Shown: one piece after another, positions 7,724 through 12,824 of the stretch
Layout of the letters: the number at the start of each line of letters is the position of its first letter
Numbering within the stretch: position 1 is the first letter of the stretch
Virus record (IMG/VR): IMGVR_UViG_3300042868_005476
Location: 1-20,330 of that record
DNA: 20,330 nt
Origin: a virus
Direction: 5' to 3' (one strand)
Translations under genes and position numbers: made by a program
Notes under the pieces: generated by a model
Databases searched by the model: none
What the model was told of the DNA's origin: nothing
What the model saw: the letters and a program-made list of their open reading frames with translations, nothing else

Positions 7724-8263
7724 ATGGTACTGATACAAGAAGACACACTATCAGAAGAACTTATAACCGAAATTCTAAATTGGAACGAAGAGACCAAGGC
7801 AGGAGATGTGTGGGCTTCTAATCATGCCAAGTGGACAGAAGTGCTCAAGTATGCAACAACCGGAACAATTCTTTCCAGAGTTTTTCCTGATGCTTTGAAA
7901 GTGAAGCTTTATCGAGAATTGCAATCTAGATGTAAACTCAACTATCTTCCATATTCTTCTTCTGCTCTTTTCTATGTCGGGTATCCCAACTCTTGTGTAA
8001 ACTGGCATAACGATTATTCCGATTATGATGCAATGTCTATCTACTTGAATCGAACGTATGATCCGAATTGGGGTGGTTGGTTCTCTTGGACCTCCGATTT
8101 CAACGGAATAGAAGGTGACATAAAGCCGCAACACGGTAAGTTTGTTGTTCCCGGCTTTAATCGATCTGTTCTTTCCACCGAAAAAGAGTGGCATTGCACG
8201 ACACCGCTAAGTCCTTTTGCACAACCTAGAATCTCCATTCAATTGTTCTTCTCCAAAAAATGA
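7724..8263 (+). CDS. 2-oxoglutarate/Fe(II)-dependent oxygenase
   Basis: A 179-residue protein with the facial triad of 2OG-Fe(II) dioxygenases: His95-x-Asp97 in NWHNDYSDYDAMS, distal His157 in EKEWHC, and Arg169 in QPRISIQLFF, the usual 2-oxoglutarate-binding Arg about 12 residues after the His. The WGGWFSW strand following YLN is typical of prolyl-hydroxylase-like members. Such enzymes hydroxylate proteins, nucleic acids or small molecules; the substrate here cannot be told. It begins one base after the stop of the CobT-like gene, so it is coupled to it, and its end overlaps the next gene by ATGA. No strong ribosome-binding site is seen. Confidence 0.87.
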   Translation: MVLIQEDTLSEELITEILNWNEETKAGDVWASNHAKWTEVLKYATTGTILSRVFPDALKVKLYRELQSRCKLNYLPYSSSALFYVGYPNSCVNWHNDYSDYDAMSIYLNRTYDPNWGGWFSWTSDFNGIEGDIKPQHGKFVVPGFNRSVLSTEKEWHCTTPLSPFAQPRISIQLFFSKK

Positions 8264-8640
8264 AAACTAAAAGCAAACCATTTAGCGCACAACTGGTCAA
8301 GTATCGAGAAGCCACGATGGAGTCTCCGGTATGGTTCTGGGTGAATCCGACGACCGGTGCGACACTATCTCCACACTTCGAAAATCAAAAAGATGCCGAA
8401 CAATGGTTCGATGACGTTGTAAAAATCCACACAGAAACCTATAACTTCTTGGACCGAATCAAGAACGGAACTATCTATAACCTGAAGTGTCGAGTTAAAT
8501 CTCCTCCATCCAAAACAAGATATCCGTTCTCTTTTAAGTATTATAATTCTGTCGTATCTGTGAGTATGCTGGGCGTCGATATCCGTGATGCAAGAAGCCG
8601 GATCGAACCATTTTTTGAAATCATTGAATGGCTTGAGTGA
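8260..8640 (+). CDS. Hypothetical phage protein
   Basis: A 126-residue protein with no family that I recognise. It has Trp- and Phe-rich stretches (SPVWFWVNPTTGATLSPHF), a helix around NQKDAEQWFDDVVKIHTETYN, a basic strand region (LKCRVKSPPSKTRYPFSF) and a C-terminal helix (PFFEIIEWLE). It overlaps the oxygenase gene by four bases (ATGA) and the next start overlaps its stop (TGATG), so it is made from the CobT-like operon by translational coupling. Confidence 0.78.
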   Translation: MKTKSKPFSAQLVKYREATMESPVWFWVNPTTGATLSPHFENQKDAEQWFDDVVKIHTETYNFLDRIKNGTIYNLKCRVKSPPSKTRYPFSFKYYNSVVSVSMLGVDIRDARSRIEPFFEIIEWLE

Positions 8641-8816
8641 TGTTTGAAAACAATTCGTTCTTTGCCATAGACATACAATCTATTAACCTTATCTCTTTTG
8701 TCGTAGGCGCATTCTTTGCCTCGATGTTGTATAGAGTGAAAGCCATGATTTTCGTCACTCTATATTTTATTTGCCTTTCCATCTATTTTGGTGTAAAATT
8801 ATATCCTATCAACTGA
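8640..8816 (+). CDS. Small two-helix membrane protein
   Basis: A 58-residue reading frame with two hydrophobic segments, about residues 16-32 (NLISFVVGAFFASML) and 37-52 (MIFVTLYFICLSIYF), joined by a short basic turn (YRVKA). This predicts a hairpin inner-membrane protein with the positive loop on the cytoplasmic side. Its ATG overlaps the preceding stop (TGATG), which supports translation as the last gene of the CobT-like operon. A weak promoter for the next gene lies in its 3' third. No function is recognised; small phage membrane proteins can act in superinfection exclusion or lysis control, but nothing here shows that. Confidence 0.65.
   Translation: MFENNSFFAIDIQSINLISFVVGAFFASMLYRVKAMIFVTLYFICLSIYFGVKLYPIN
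8771..8799 (+). promoter_or_regulatory. Possible promoter within the membrane-protein gene
   Basis: TTGCCT (8771-8776), 17-bp spacer and TAAAAT (8794-8799), followed by ATTATATCC. It resembles a degenerate member of the TTGCCA promoter family of the right half of the window and could drive the gene at 8837. Confidence 0.4.
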
Positions 8817-8836
8817 ATTAACTGGAGTGTATAACA

Positions 8837-9118
8837 ATGGGTAATGAACTAGATAAAGAAAAACATTCTCGCCGTTTCTATGATGACGACCTTCATGTTG
8901 AAAAACGCAAGAATTTGATCAAAGCAAAATCAGCCTACTTTGATGAACACATTATTGATAAACAACCACATAGACTGTATAAGTGTTCTGGAATGAACTG
9001 CGGAAAGTCAACCTGCCATATGTGCGGTAATCCAAGAAAGTTCTTTAAAGAGCCAACAATCAAAGAAAGATCCTTTGCCCAAACCCAACTTTGGTCCGAC
9101 ACAGATGAAACTCTCTGA
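8837..9118 (+). CDS. Conserved phage protein with Cys4 zinc-binding motif
   Basis: A 93-residue basic protein with four closely spaced cysteines, Cys50, Cys55, Cys60 and Cys63, in HRLYKCSGMNCGKSTCHMCG followed by NPRK, very likely a zinc site. The motif context HRL-K-SGM-CG---C-MCGNPR matches a family of short hypothetical proteins in many tailed phages, recalled from memory. The N-terminal half is helical and highly charged. GGAG (8824-8827) lies 9 nt before the ATG. Its last codons overlap the next gene. Function unknown. Confidence 0.8.
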   Translation: MGNELDKEKHSRRFYDDDLHVEKRKNLIKAKSAYFDEHIIDKQPHRLYKCSGMNCGKSTCHMCGNPRKFFKEPTIKERSFAQTQLWSDTDETL

Positions 9119-9341
9119 ATACTTCGCAGCCAATAGACCAACTCCACTGTACCAACTAGGTGACAGAGTACAAGGTAAATGGAATAAGATTCCTTTTAGA
9201 GGCACAGTAGGAGTAGACCATATGATTTCAGAAGAGGAAGGTCCTGTAGTGAAAATCTTCTCCGATCTTCCTATTGCGTATGAAGGTAAAGTCCATGATA
9301 TCATCACTGTAAAATACAAAGACCTTTCCAAACTAACTTAA
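9105..9341 (+). CDS. Conserved small phage protein with beta-barrel-like pattern
   Basis: A 78-residue protein from the ATG at 9105, overlapping the preceding gene by 14 bases. YQLGDRVQGKWNKIPFRGTV is followed by alternating strand-like segments (VVKIFSDLP, DIITVKYKDL), a pattern like small SH3-type barrels and similar to phage hypotheticals with a LGDRV-GKWN-IPF-GTVG motif. An in-frame TTG at 9075 would add ten residues; the conserved part begins after the ATG. No clear ribosome-binding site is seen, so coupling to the upstream gene is likely. Confidence 0.72.
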   Translation: MKLSEYFAANRPTPLYQLGDRVQGKWNKIPFRGTVGVDHMISEEEGPVVKIFSDLPIAYEGKVHDIITVKYKDLSKLT

Positions 9342-9353
9342 CCGAGAACAACT

Positions 9354-9557
9354 ATGAATGTATTGACCCTGTATAATGAATCCAAGAAAGCAAACGTAGC
9401 GAAGAACCTAGACGGGCTATTGTTCGTAGAGTGCTTCATTGATAATAGGGTAGTACAAAAGCTAGGACCTTATTATAACATTGATTATGCTAAAGATATT
9501 GCCGAAAATTTTGTCTCGGGTTCCCCTGAGGGTAATCCTCACTTCTTGACTGAATAG
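9354..9557 (+). CDS. Hypothetical small protein
   Basis: A 67-residue protein of unknown function, last gene before the strong terminator at 9585-9610. It has a strand-like centre (GLLFVECFIDNRVVQKLGPY) and a helix (YAKDIAENF). The ribosome-binding site is weak (CGAGA). It follows its neighbour by 12 bp in the same short operon. Confidence 0.65.
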   Translation: MNVLTLYNESKKANVAKNLDGLLFVECFIDNRVVQKLGPYYNIDYAKDIAENFVSGSPEGNPHFLTE

Positions 9558-9584
9558 TCTTCTCGACTGAGCACCTCTCATACT

Positions 9585-9610
9585 CCTCCGGCCCCTCCGG
9601 AGGTTTTTTT
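9585..9610 (+). terminator. Strong rho-independent terminator
   Basis: Perfect GC-rich 7-bp stem CCTCCGG (9585-9591) with CCGGAGG (9597-9603), 5-nt loop CCCCT, then seven T (9604-9610). It ends the AT-rich left-hand gene block and insulates it from the control region and the small-gene module that follow. Confidence 0.93.
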
Positions 9611-9717
9611 ATTCCGTCTAGAACCCCTCCTAGAAAAAATTCCTGGAACTCGCTGATACTCCCTCTGAGTCCTTTCTGGACGAAAACATAGAGCGACTTA
9701 GAATGACTTAGGACGAC

Positions 9718-9731
9718 TCTGGGGCCCCAGA
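9718..9731. repeat. 14-bp perfect palindrome
   Basis: TCTGGGGCCCCAGA, symmetric about 9724/9725 without spacer, directly after three phased GACTTAG/GACTCTG repeats at 9695, 9705 and 9715. A spacerless palindrome is poor as an RNA hairpin but suits a dimeric DNA-binding protein. Confidence 0.7.
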
Positions 9732-9844
9732 AAATAAAAAATAGAGAAAATGTGTTTGACCTAGAGCCAACTTTTACTCACACACGATTATTTTTTGGAC
9801 ACTGCCGGCCACATTTTTAACCCACCACCGTGGTCAACTACTGT

Positions 9845-9874
9845 TTGCCACTGTGGCTGTGTCTGTGGTACACT
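9845..9874 (+). promoter_or_regulatory. Weak promoter with GGTCAA box upstream
   Basis: TTGCCA (9845-9850), 18-bp spacer, TACACT (9869-9874). GGTCAA lies at 9832-9837, only 7 bp upstream of -35, unlike the 15-bp spacing of other copies. No gene follows for 250 bases. Confidence 0.4.
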
Positions 9875-9887
9875 GGACCAACCAGTG
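9871..9887. promoter_or_regulatory. Inverted repeat overlapping the -10 and start site (possible operator)
   Basis: CACTGG (9871-9876), 5-base spacer, CCAGTG (9882-9887). The left arm overlaps the TACACT -10 box and the whole element covers the expected transcription start, a typical repressor position. As RNA it would be a 6-bp hairpin at the extreme 5' end. Confidence 0.45.
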
Positions 9888-9943
9888 CGCACCGGCCGGC
9901 GTGTGGAGGGCACACCACCCCAGCCGCGACCGACGGTGCACCG

Positions 9944-9975
9944 CACTGCACCTCCACTGCACCCTCCACTGCACC
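9944..9975. repeat. Three iteron-like direct repeats CACTGCACC
   Basis: Exact copies at 9944-9952, 9955-9963 and 9967-9975, period 11-12 bp, i.e. about one helical turn, in a C-rich strand-biased stretch. The phasing suggests a protein array on one DNA face. Confidence 0.7.
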
Positions 9976-10062
9976 AGCGACATCCATGCACCATGACAAC
10001 ATAGCCATCCAGGTGCGTCATCCACTCGGTGCTCCCGATGTGAAAATAGTTGCCAAAAATGG

Positions 10063-10090
10063 TTGCCATTCCTGATGGCTGTGCTATAGT
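10063..10090 (+). promoter_or_regulatory. TTGCCA-family promoter 1
   Basis: TTGCCA (10063-10068), 16-bp spacer ending TGC, TATAGT (10085-10090), then CCATCCATCG at the expected start. A second TTGCCA is present 13 bp further upstream. Leader of about 29 nt with AAAGGA to the ATG at 10126. Confidence 0.85.
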
Positions 10091-10125
10091 CCATCCATCG
10101 TATCAAACAAAGCAAAGGAAACACC

Positions 10126-10398
10126 ATGCCAAAAGTCACCATCTCCGCGGCCGACACCATCTCCGATTTGATCGACGCCCTCCGTGAGCGCCAAGTGGAA
10201 GACGGCTCCACCTACGCCGACGCCTCTGCCTTCACGCTGGGCTACATCGGCTCCGCTCTCGGTGGTTTCATCGACGGACTGACACCTAAGGCCAAGGCAA
10301 CCATTCTGGCTGACCTTGAATCCCGCATCCGCACGGTCAACGATATCCGTGCCAAGCGCCGCGCTGAGGCCATCATGGCTCGGTCGGCAACCATCTGA
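10126..10398 (+). CDS. Hypothetical early-type phage protein
   Basis: A 90-residue protein, GC-rich in codon use, first gene of the small-gene module and directly under promoter 1. It is mostly helical: ISDLIDALRERQ, then a Gly/Ala-rich hydrophobic centre (FTLGYIGSALGGFIDGL) and a long basic helix (AKATILADLESRIRTVNDIR). The hydrophobic centre could be a buried helix or a weak membrane segment. AAAGGA lies about 10 nt before the ATG. No family is recognised. Confidence 0.72.
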   Translation: MPKVTISAADTISDLIDALRERQVEDGSTYADASAFTLGYIGSALGGFIDGLTPKAKATILADLESRIRTVNDIRAKRRAEAIMARSATI

Positions 10399-10431
10399 TT
10401 TTTTAACCTGTAAACTGTAAAAGGAAACACA

Positions 10432-10620
10432 ATGAACCAAACCATCACCACCGCTCCTGTTCTGGAATCTGCTCTGGCTGCCTTCGAAGCCGCCAAGGCT
10501 GCCGTAGTCCAAGCCCGCGCCGAGGCTAAGGCAGCCGAAGCCCGTAAGGTGGAAGGCACCAAGGCAGTCCGTGCTCTAATGAAGGAGTCCGGCGTCACCC
10601 TGGAAATGCTGGCTGCCTGA
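10432..10620 (+). CDS. Small Ala-rich coiled-coil protein
   Basis: A 62-residue protein, about a third Ala, with an uninterrupted charged helix (FEAAKAAVVQARAEAKAAEA) suited to a coiled coil, and a C-terminal MKESGVTLEMLAA segment resembling the end of short DNA-binding or H-NS-like proteins. That resemblance is weak. AAAAGGAAACACA precedes the ATG, the leader type used throughout the module. It follows its neighbour after 33 bp and probably shares promoter 1. Confidence 0.65.
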   Translation: MNQTITTAPVLESALAAFEAAKAAVVQARAEAKAAEARKVEGTKAVRALMKESGVTLEMLAA

Positions 10621-10631
10621 TAGGAAAAGAC

Positions 10632-10659
10632 TTGCCATCCGTTCTGGATGTGCTATAGT
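10632..10659 (+). promoter_or_regulatory. TTGCCA-family promoter 2
   Basis: TTGCCA (10632-10637), 16-bp spacer ending TGC, TATAGT (10654-10659), CCATCCATCGAATCAA at the start. Leader of about 30 nt with AAAGGAAACACC to the ATG at 10696. Confidence 0.88.
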
Positions 10660-10695
10660 CCATCCATCGAATCAACGAACAGCAAAGGAAACACC

Positions 10696-10989
10696 ATGAG
10701 CAAAATCACCAAAGCCACCTTCAAGTCCTTCCTCCGTAAGAATGAGTCCAAGGTTCTGGTCAAGGTCGGTTCGTCCTTCGATCCGATGGTCGATTGTGTC
10801 ATGCCAGTGGCCGACAAATTCGAGCCTGCACGGGAAGCCAACTATCCGTGTGAAAATAACCTGGGTCTGGCTGGCGTGTGGTTGGTTAGCGGATCAGGCA
10901 ACTACTTCACGGAATACGACCGCGAAGGTTTGAAGGGCATTCGGGTGTCGAATTGCTGTGGTGCCTTTGTGGTCGCCGTGCCTGCCTAA
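10696..10989 (+). CDS. Conserved phage hypothetical protein
   Basis: A 97-residue protein with an MSKITKATFKSFLRKNE N terminus, a middle with DCVMPVADKF and a C terminus with GIRVSNCCGAFVVAVPA. The paired Cys (Cys90/Cys91 region) and the overall layout match a hypothetical family in diverse tailed phages, from memory. The ATG at 10696 follows AAAGGAAACACC; earlier in-frame codons lie inside promoter 2 and are excluded. Function unknown. It is followed within 11 bp by the next gene, with AAGGAG overlapping its stop. Confidence 0.78.
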   Translation: MSKITKATFKSFLRKNESKVLVKVGSSFDPMVDCVMPVADKFEPAREANYPCENNLGLAGVWLVSGSGNYFTEYDREGLKGIRVSNCCGAFVVAVPA

Positions 10990-10999
10990 GGAGTACAGA

Positions 11000-11308
11000 A
11001 TGACCACACGGAATGTCCATGTTTTTCTAGCCCCGGACCATCTGTTCGGTTCCCTTGAATTCTATGGCTCCGACGCGCTGGAACAGGTCCGAAGCCGGCG
11101 GCCACACTATCGCCTGGCCGGTATGATTCCAACCGACCTGGTTGGCGAGGCTGCTGCGGAGATGGTGTTCGGGTTGTCCAACGATCCCTCCAAGGAGACC
11201 CTGCAGGAATCCATGGGTTGGACTGGTCGATCCTTGTCCGTTGGTGACATTGTAGTGGTCGACGGCGTGGACTTTGTGTGCCTGCCAGTTGGTTGGAAAA
11301 TTCTCTGA
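11000..11308 (+). CDS. Phage protein with YodL-like C-terminal motif
   Basis: A 102-residue protein. The C terminus GRSLSVGDIVVVDGVDFVCL followed by PVGWKIL resembles the 'S-SVGD-V' and 'VGW/VGF' pattern of YodL-like domains seen in phage and plasmid proteins; the N-terminal part (HVFLAPDHLFGSLEFYGSDA) may be a small alpha/beta domain. AAGGAG (10988-10993) is 6 nt before the ATG, which fixes the start. Cotranscribed with the upstream gene from promoter 2. Function is unknown; the family link is a motif-level judgement. Confidence 0.72.
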   Translation: MTTRNVHVFLAPDHLFGSLEFYGSDALEQVRSRRPHYRLAGMIPTDLVGEAAAEMVFGLSNDPSKETLQESMGWTGRSLSVGDIVVVDGVDFVCLPVGWKIL

Positions 11309-11317
11309 GGAAAGTGG

Positions 11318-11345
11318 TTGCCATCCTCACCGGTTGTGCTATAGT
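11318..11345 (+). promoter_or_regulatory. TTGCCA-family promoter 3 (leaderless arrangement)
   Basis: TTGCCA (11318-11323), 16-bp spacer ending TGC, TATAGT (11340-11345), then CCATCC and the ATG at 11352, where transcription should begin. Confidence 0.87.
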
Positions 11346-11351
11346 CCATCC

Positions 11352-11498
11352 ATGATGAAAAAACAAATCGCTAACACCACTCCCCTCCTGGTCCAAGACC
11401 GGAAGACCGGCCAATGGTACAATCCGCAGGAGGCATGGCTCAAGGTCATGGAGTCCAAGGAAGTCCGTGAGGTCATGGTCCGGTTGAAGAACCGATAA
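11352..11498 (+). CDS. Small hypothetical protein, likely from a leaderless mRNA
   Basis: A 48-residue basic protein: a strand-like LLVQDRKTGQWYNPQEAW segment followed by a Lys/Arg-rich helix (VMESKEVREVMVRLKNR). Tandem ATGATG at 11352/11355 begins 7 nt after the -10 box of promoter 3, so the transcript would have no leader and no ribosome-binding site. Codon use is GC-rich and coding-like to the stop. Function unknown. Confidence 0.65.
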   Translation: MMKKQIANTTPLLVQDRKTGQWYNPQEAWLKVMESKEVREVMVRLKNR

Positions 11499-11530
11499 TC
11501 CAGCCAGCCGGTCAACTATTCCACGGATGG

Positions 11531-11558
11531 TTGACAGATCCTTCGGATGCCGTATAAT
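11531..11558 (+). promoter_or_regulatory. TTGACA/TATAAT promoter 4 with GGTCAA box (leaderless arrangement)
   Basis: TTGACA (11531-11536), 16-bp spacer, TATAAT (11553-11558). GGTCAA at 11510-11515 is exactly 15 bp upstream of -35. The first ATG is at 11566, 8 nt after the -10 box. This copy has the consensus -35 and should be among the strongest. Confidence 0.88.
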
Positions 11559-11565
11559 GGACAAC

Positions 11566-11664
11566 ATGATGAAACGAAACGAGAAAATCAAGGAAGCGGT
11601 GCAGATGGTTGTCTGCTTGGTGTTAGTCGCCGGCATCGGTGTCCTCTTGGCCTGGAGGGGGTGA
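11566..11664 (+). CDS. Tiny single-pass membrane protein
   Basis: A 32-residue reading frame starting MMKRNEKIKEA and followed by one hydrophobic helix, about residues 13-29 (VQMVVCLVLVAGIGVLLAW), ending RG. Positive charges precede the helix, predicting N-in topology. It starts at the expected 5' end of the promoter 4 transcript and its stop is followed after one base by the next ATG, with GGAGGGGG in its last codons serving that gene. The combination of strong promoter, membrane helix and coupling supports a real gene despite its size. Confidence 0.6.
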   Translation: MMKRNEKIKEAVQMVVCLVLVAGIGVLLAWRG

Positions 11665-11665
11665 T

Positions 11666-11824
11666 ATGACCAGAATCCGTTTTGACCGTCGCCTAGGCCT
11701 GGAGGTGTTCCGTTACACCTCACTCCACAACATCGAGGTCGGTCCACTATGGTGCGTGGCTTGGGCCACCGACTCGGACCTGGAGACCTTCCGACTGAAC
11801 GATTGGTCCTTTGTTCCTGCGTGA
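11666..11824 (+). CDS. Small hypothetical protein
   Basis: A 52-residue protein, Trp- and Leu-rich (RLGLEVFRYTSLHNIEVGPLW, then WATDSDLETFRLNDWSF). GGAGGGGG lies about 7 nt before the ATG. It follows the membrane peptide by one base and ends just before promoter 5, so the two genes form one unit. No family recognised. Confidence 0.62.
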   Translation: MTRIRFDRRLGLEVFRYTSLHNIEVGPLWCVAWATDSDLETFRLNDWSFVPA

Positions 11825-11835
11825 GAATGGAATGG

Positions 11836-11863
11836 TTGCCATTCCGTCTGGAGTGTGTATAAT
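11836..11863 (+). promoter_or_regulatory. TTGCCA-family promoter 5, no clear gene downstream
   Basis: TTGCCA (11836-11841), 16-bp spacer, TATAAT (11858-11863), then GGACTCC. It is followed by the structured segment at 11885-11970, not by a convincing gene. Confidence 0.85.
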
Positions 11864-11869
11864 GGACTC

Positions 11870-11972
11870 CAGATCGAAGCGAAAGGCAGGGTGGACGTGG
11901 AGGCTGGGCGTCATCCTGCCATGACCTTCGCGTGTTTCAAATGCGCGAAGGTTCGCCATTTTCGAATGGCAG
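11870..11972 (+). ncRNA. Candidate structured small RNA from promoter 5
   Basis: Between promoters 5 and 6 three hairpins stack in series: GGCAGG (11885-11890) with CCTGCC (11915-11920); ACCTTCGCG (11924-11932) with CGCGAAGGT (11944-11952), a perfect 9-bp stem; and GCCATT (11955-11960) with AATGGC (11965-11970) around a TTCG tetraloop. No T tract follows, so the transcript may read into the next unit or be processed. The frame open through this stretch also runs through promoter 6 and does not look coding. Confidence 0.45.
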
Positions 11973-11976
11973 ATGG

Positions 11977-12004
11977 TTGCCATTCCATCCGGTTGTGCTA
12001 TAGT
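11977..12004 (+). promoter_or_regulatory. TTGCCA-family promoter 6 (leaderless arrangement)
   Basis: TTGCCA (11977-11982), 16-bp spacer ending TGC, TATAGT (11999-12004), then CCATTCC and ATG at 12012. Confidence 0.87.
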
Positions 12005-12011
12005 CCATTCC

Positions 12012-12392
12012 ATGGTGAACAAGGAGATCGAATTGAGCAAGTACCAATCCATGGACCTCTGCGAGCTGGGCGGCTATGCATCGGACTACCACAAGGATGT
12101 CCATGGCTTCCGTCCTCGCGGGGATGGTCTATACGCCAACCGCGAGGCGTTGATTGATATCATTGAAGGCCTGGACGCTTACATGGTTTCCCGCCGTTCC
12201 ACCTTCGCTGGACGTGAGTCCATGCGGGCTGACGGCTGGCACGTATTGGAGACCGAGCCAGAATTGATCCAGCGATCCATCTGGATTGCAGAGGAGCGGG
12301 ATCGGGACAACCGTGAGGCCAACGGTGACTGGTGGAAAGAGGACCACGCCGAGGCGCCACGCCTTCGCCGCCAGTACGGAATGGCGGAATAA
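12012..12392 (+). CDS. Conserved small phage protein (HGFRPRG motif)
   Basis: A 126-residue protein. The N-terminal SDYHKDVHGFRPRGDG resembles the 'Y-Y-HGFRPR' motif of short phage hypotheticals, and helices follow (REALIDIIEGLDAYMV). The C terminus is charged and Trp-containing (NGDWWKEDHAEAPRLRRQYG). The ATG at 12012 lies 8 nt after the -10 box, giving a leaderless mRNA; alternatively translation begins at the TTG at 12033, which has AAGGAG 6 nt before it. Codon use is GC-rich. Function unknown. Confidence 0.72.
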   Translation: MVNKEIELSKYQSMDLCELGGYASDYHKDVHGFRPRGDGLYANREALIDIIEGLDAYMVSRRSTFAGRESMRADGWHVLETEPELIQRSIWIAEERDRDNREANGDWWKEDHAEAPRLRRQYGMAE

Positions 12393-12395
12393 TGG

Positions 12396-12423
12396 TTGCC
12401 ATTCCTACTGGAACCTGTATACT
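12396..12423 (+). promoter_or_regulatory. TTGCCA-family promoter 7
   Basis: TTGCCA (12396-12401), 16-bp spacer ending CTG, TATACT (12418-12423), then a start region with CCATCGAATCAA. Leader of about 25 nt to the ATG at 12455. Confidence 0.83.
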
Positions 12424-12454
12424 TCATTCCATCGAATCAACAAAGGCACTAACC

Positions 12455-12640
12455 ATGACCATTGACCAACGCATCCAAGCCCTCCAAGAGGCCGAGCAGG
12501 CCTTCCGCAACGCCTGGTCCCTCATGGACGCAGCCATCGGCTATGATGCCTCCTCGGAGATCGGCGAGACCCGCACCGTGCAGGACATCATCCAGATCCT
12601 GGCATCGCCTGAGTTTATTGGCGTGGAGGAATCTGTATGA
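12455..12640 (+). CDS. Small hypothetical helical protein
   Basis: A 61-residue acidic protein, mostly helical (QRIQALQEAEQAFRNAWSLM, then TRTVQDIIQILASPEF). AAAGG lies about 11 nt before the ATG. Its stop overlaps the next start (ATGA), so the two are coupled. GC-rich codon use contrasts with the AT-rich gene that follows. No family recognised. Confidence 0.68.
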   Translation: MTIDQRIQALQEAEQAFRNAWSLMDAAIGYDASSEIGETRTVQDIIQILASPEFIGVEESV

Positions 12641-12810
12641 CCACCGTCGATTATCTGCTCTCCAAAGGTTACTCCGAAGAGGAGATTCAAACCATTATGG
12701 AGGAGATTGCTCTGTATAATGAAACTCCTTATCTGTATGATACTGAGCCACCTATGATGCGCGAGATTAACCGTTTCTTCGCTCCCGAGTTTGAAGATAT
12801 TCCATTCTGA
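12637..12810 (+). CDS. Small acidic hypothetical protein
   Basis: A 57-residue acidic protein starting MTTVDYLLSKGYSEEEIQTI, a pattern of two short helices like a UBA- or HTH-type fold, then a Tyr/Pro-rich stretch and a C-terminal REINRFFAPEFEDIPF. It overlaps the upstream gene by ATGA, with GGAGGA about 9 nt before the start. Codon use is markedly more AT-rich than the upstream gene. Confidence 0.65.
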   Translation: MTTVDYLLSKGYSEEEIQTIMEEIALYNETPYLYDTEPPMMREINRFFAPEFEDIPF

Positions 12811-12824
12811 TTGGAGATAAGATT

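Larger units (their letters stand above)
9611..10125 (+). other. Gene-free control region between the two gene blocks
   Basis: No convincing gene in about 515 bases. It holds three 10-bp-phased GACTYWG repeats (9695-9721), a 14-bp perfect palindrome with an ApaI core (9718-9731), an A/T-rich stretch, a weak promoter with an overlapping inverted repeat (9845-9887), three copies of CACTGCACC (9944-9975) and the first strong TTGCCA promoter (10063-10090). Composition changes from AT-rich to GC-rich near 9790. An origin or a transcription-switch region are both possible. Confidence 0.7.

Noticed and set aside
9788-10211. Overlapping frames on both strands in the control region
   Set aside because: All are rich in Cys, Trp, His or Pro, lack ribosome-binding sites and overlap the iterons and promoter 1; they are by-products of GC-rich repeats.
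10986-11747. 253-codon frame on the - strand
   Set aside because: It lies opposite several well-supported + strand genes and two promoters; the peptide is rich in Pro, Arg and His as expected of an antisense GC-rich shadow.
11855-12157. 100-codon frame across promoters 5 and 6
   Set aside because: It begins inside the promoter 5 -10 region, runs through promoter 6 and through the GC-rich gene at 12012 in another frame.
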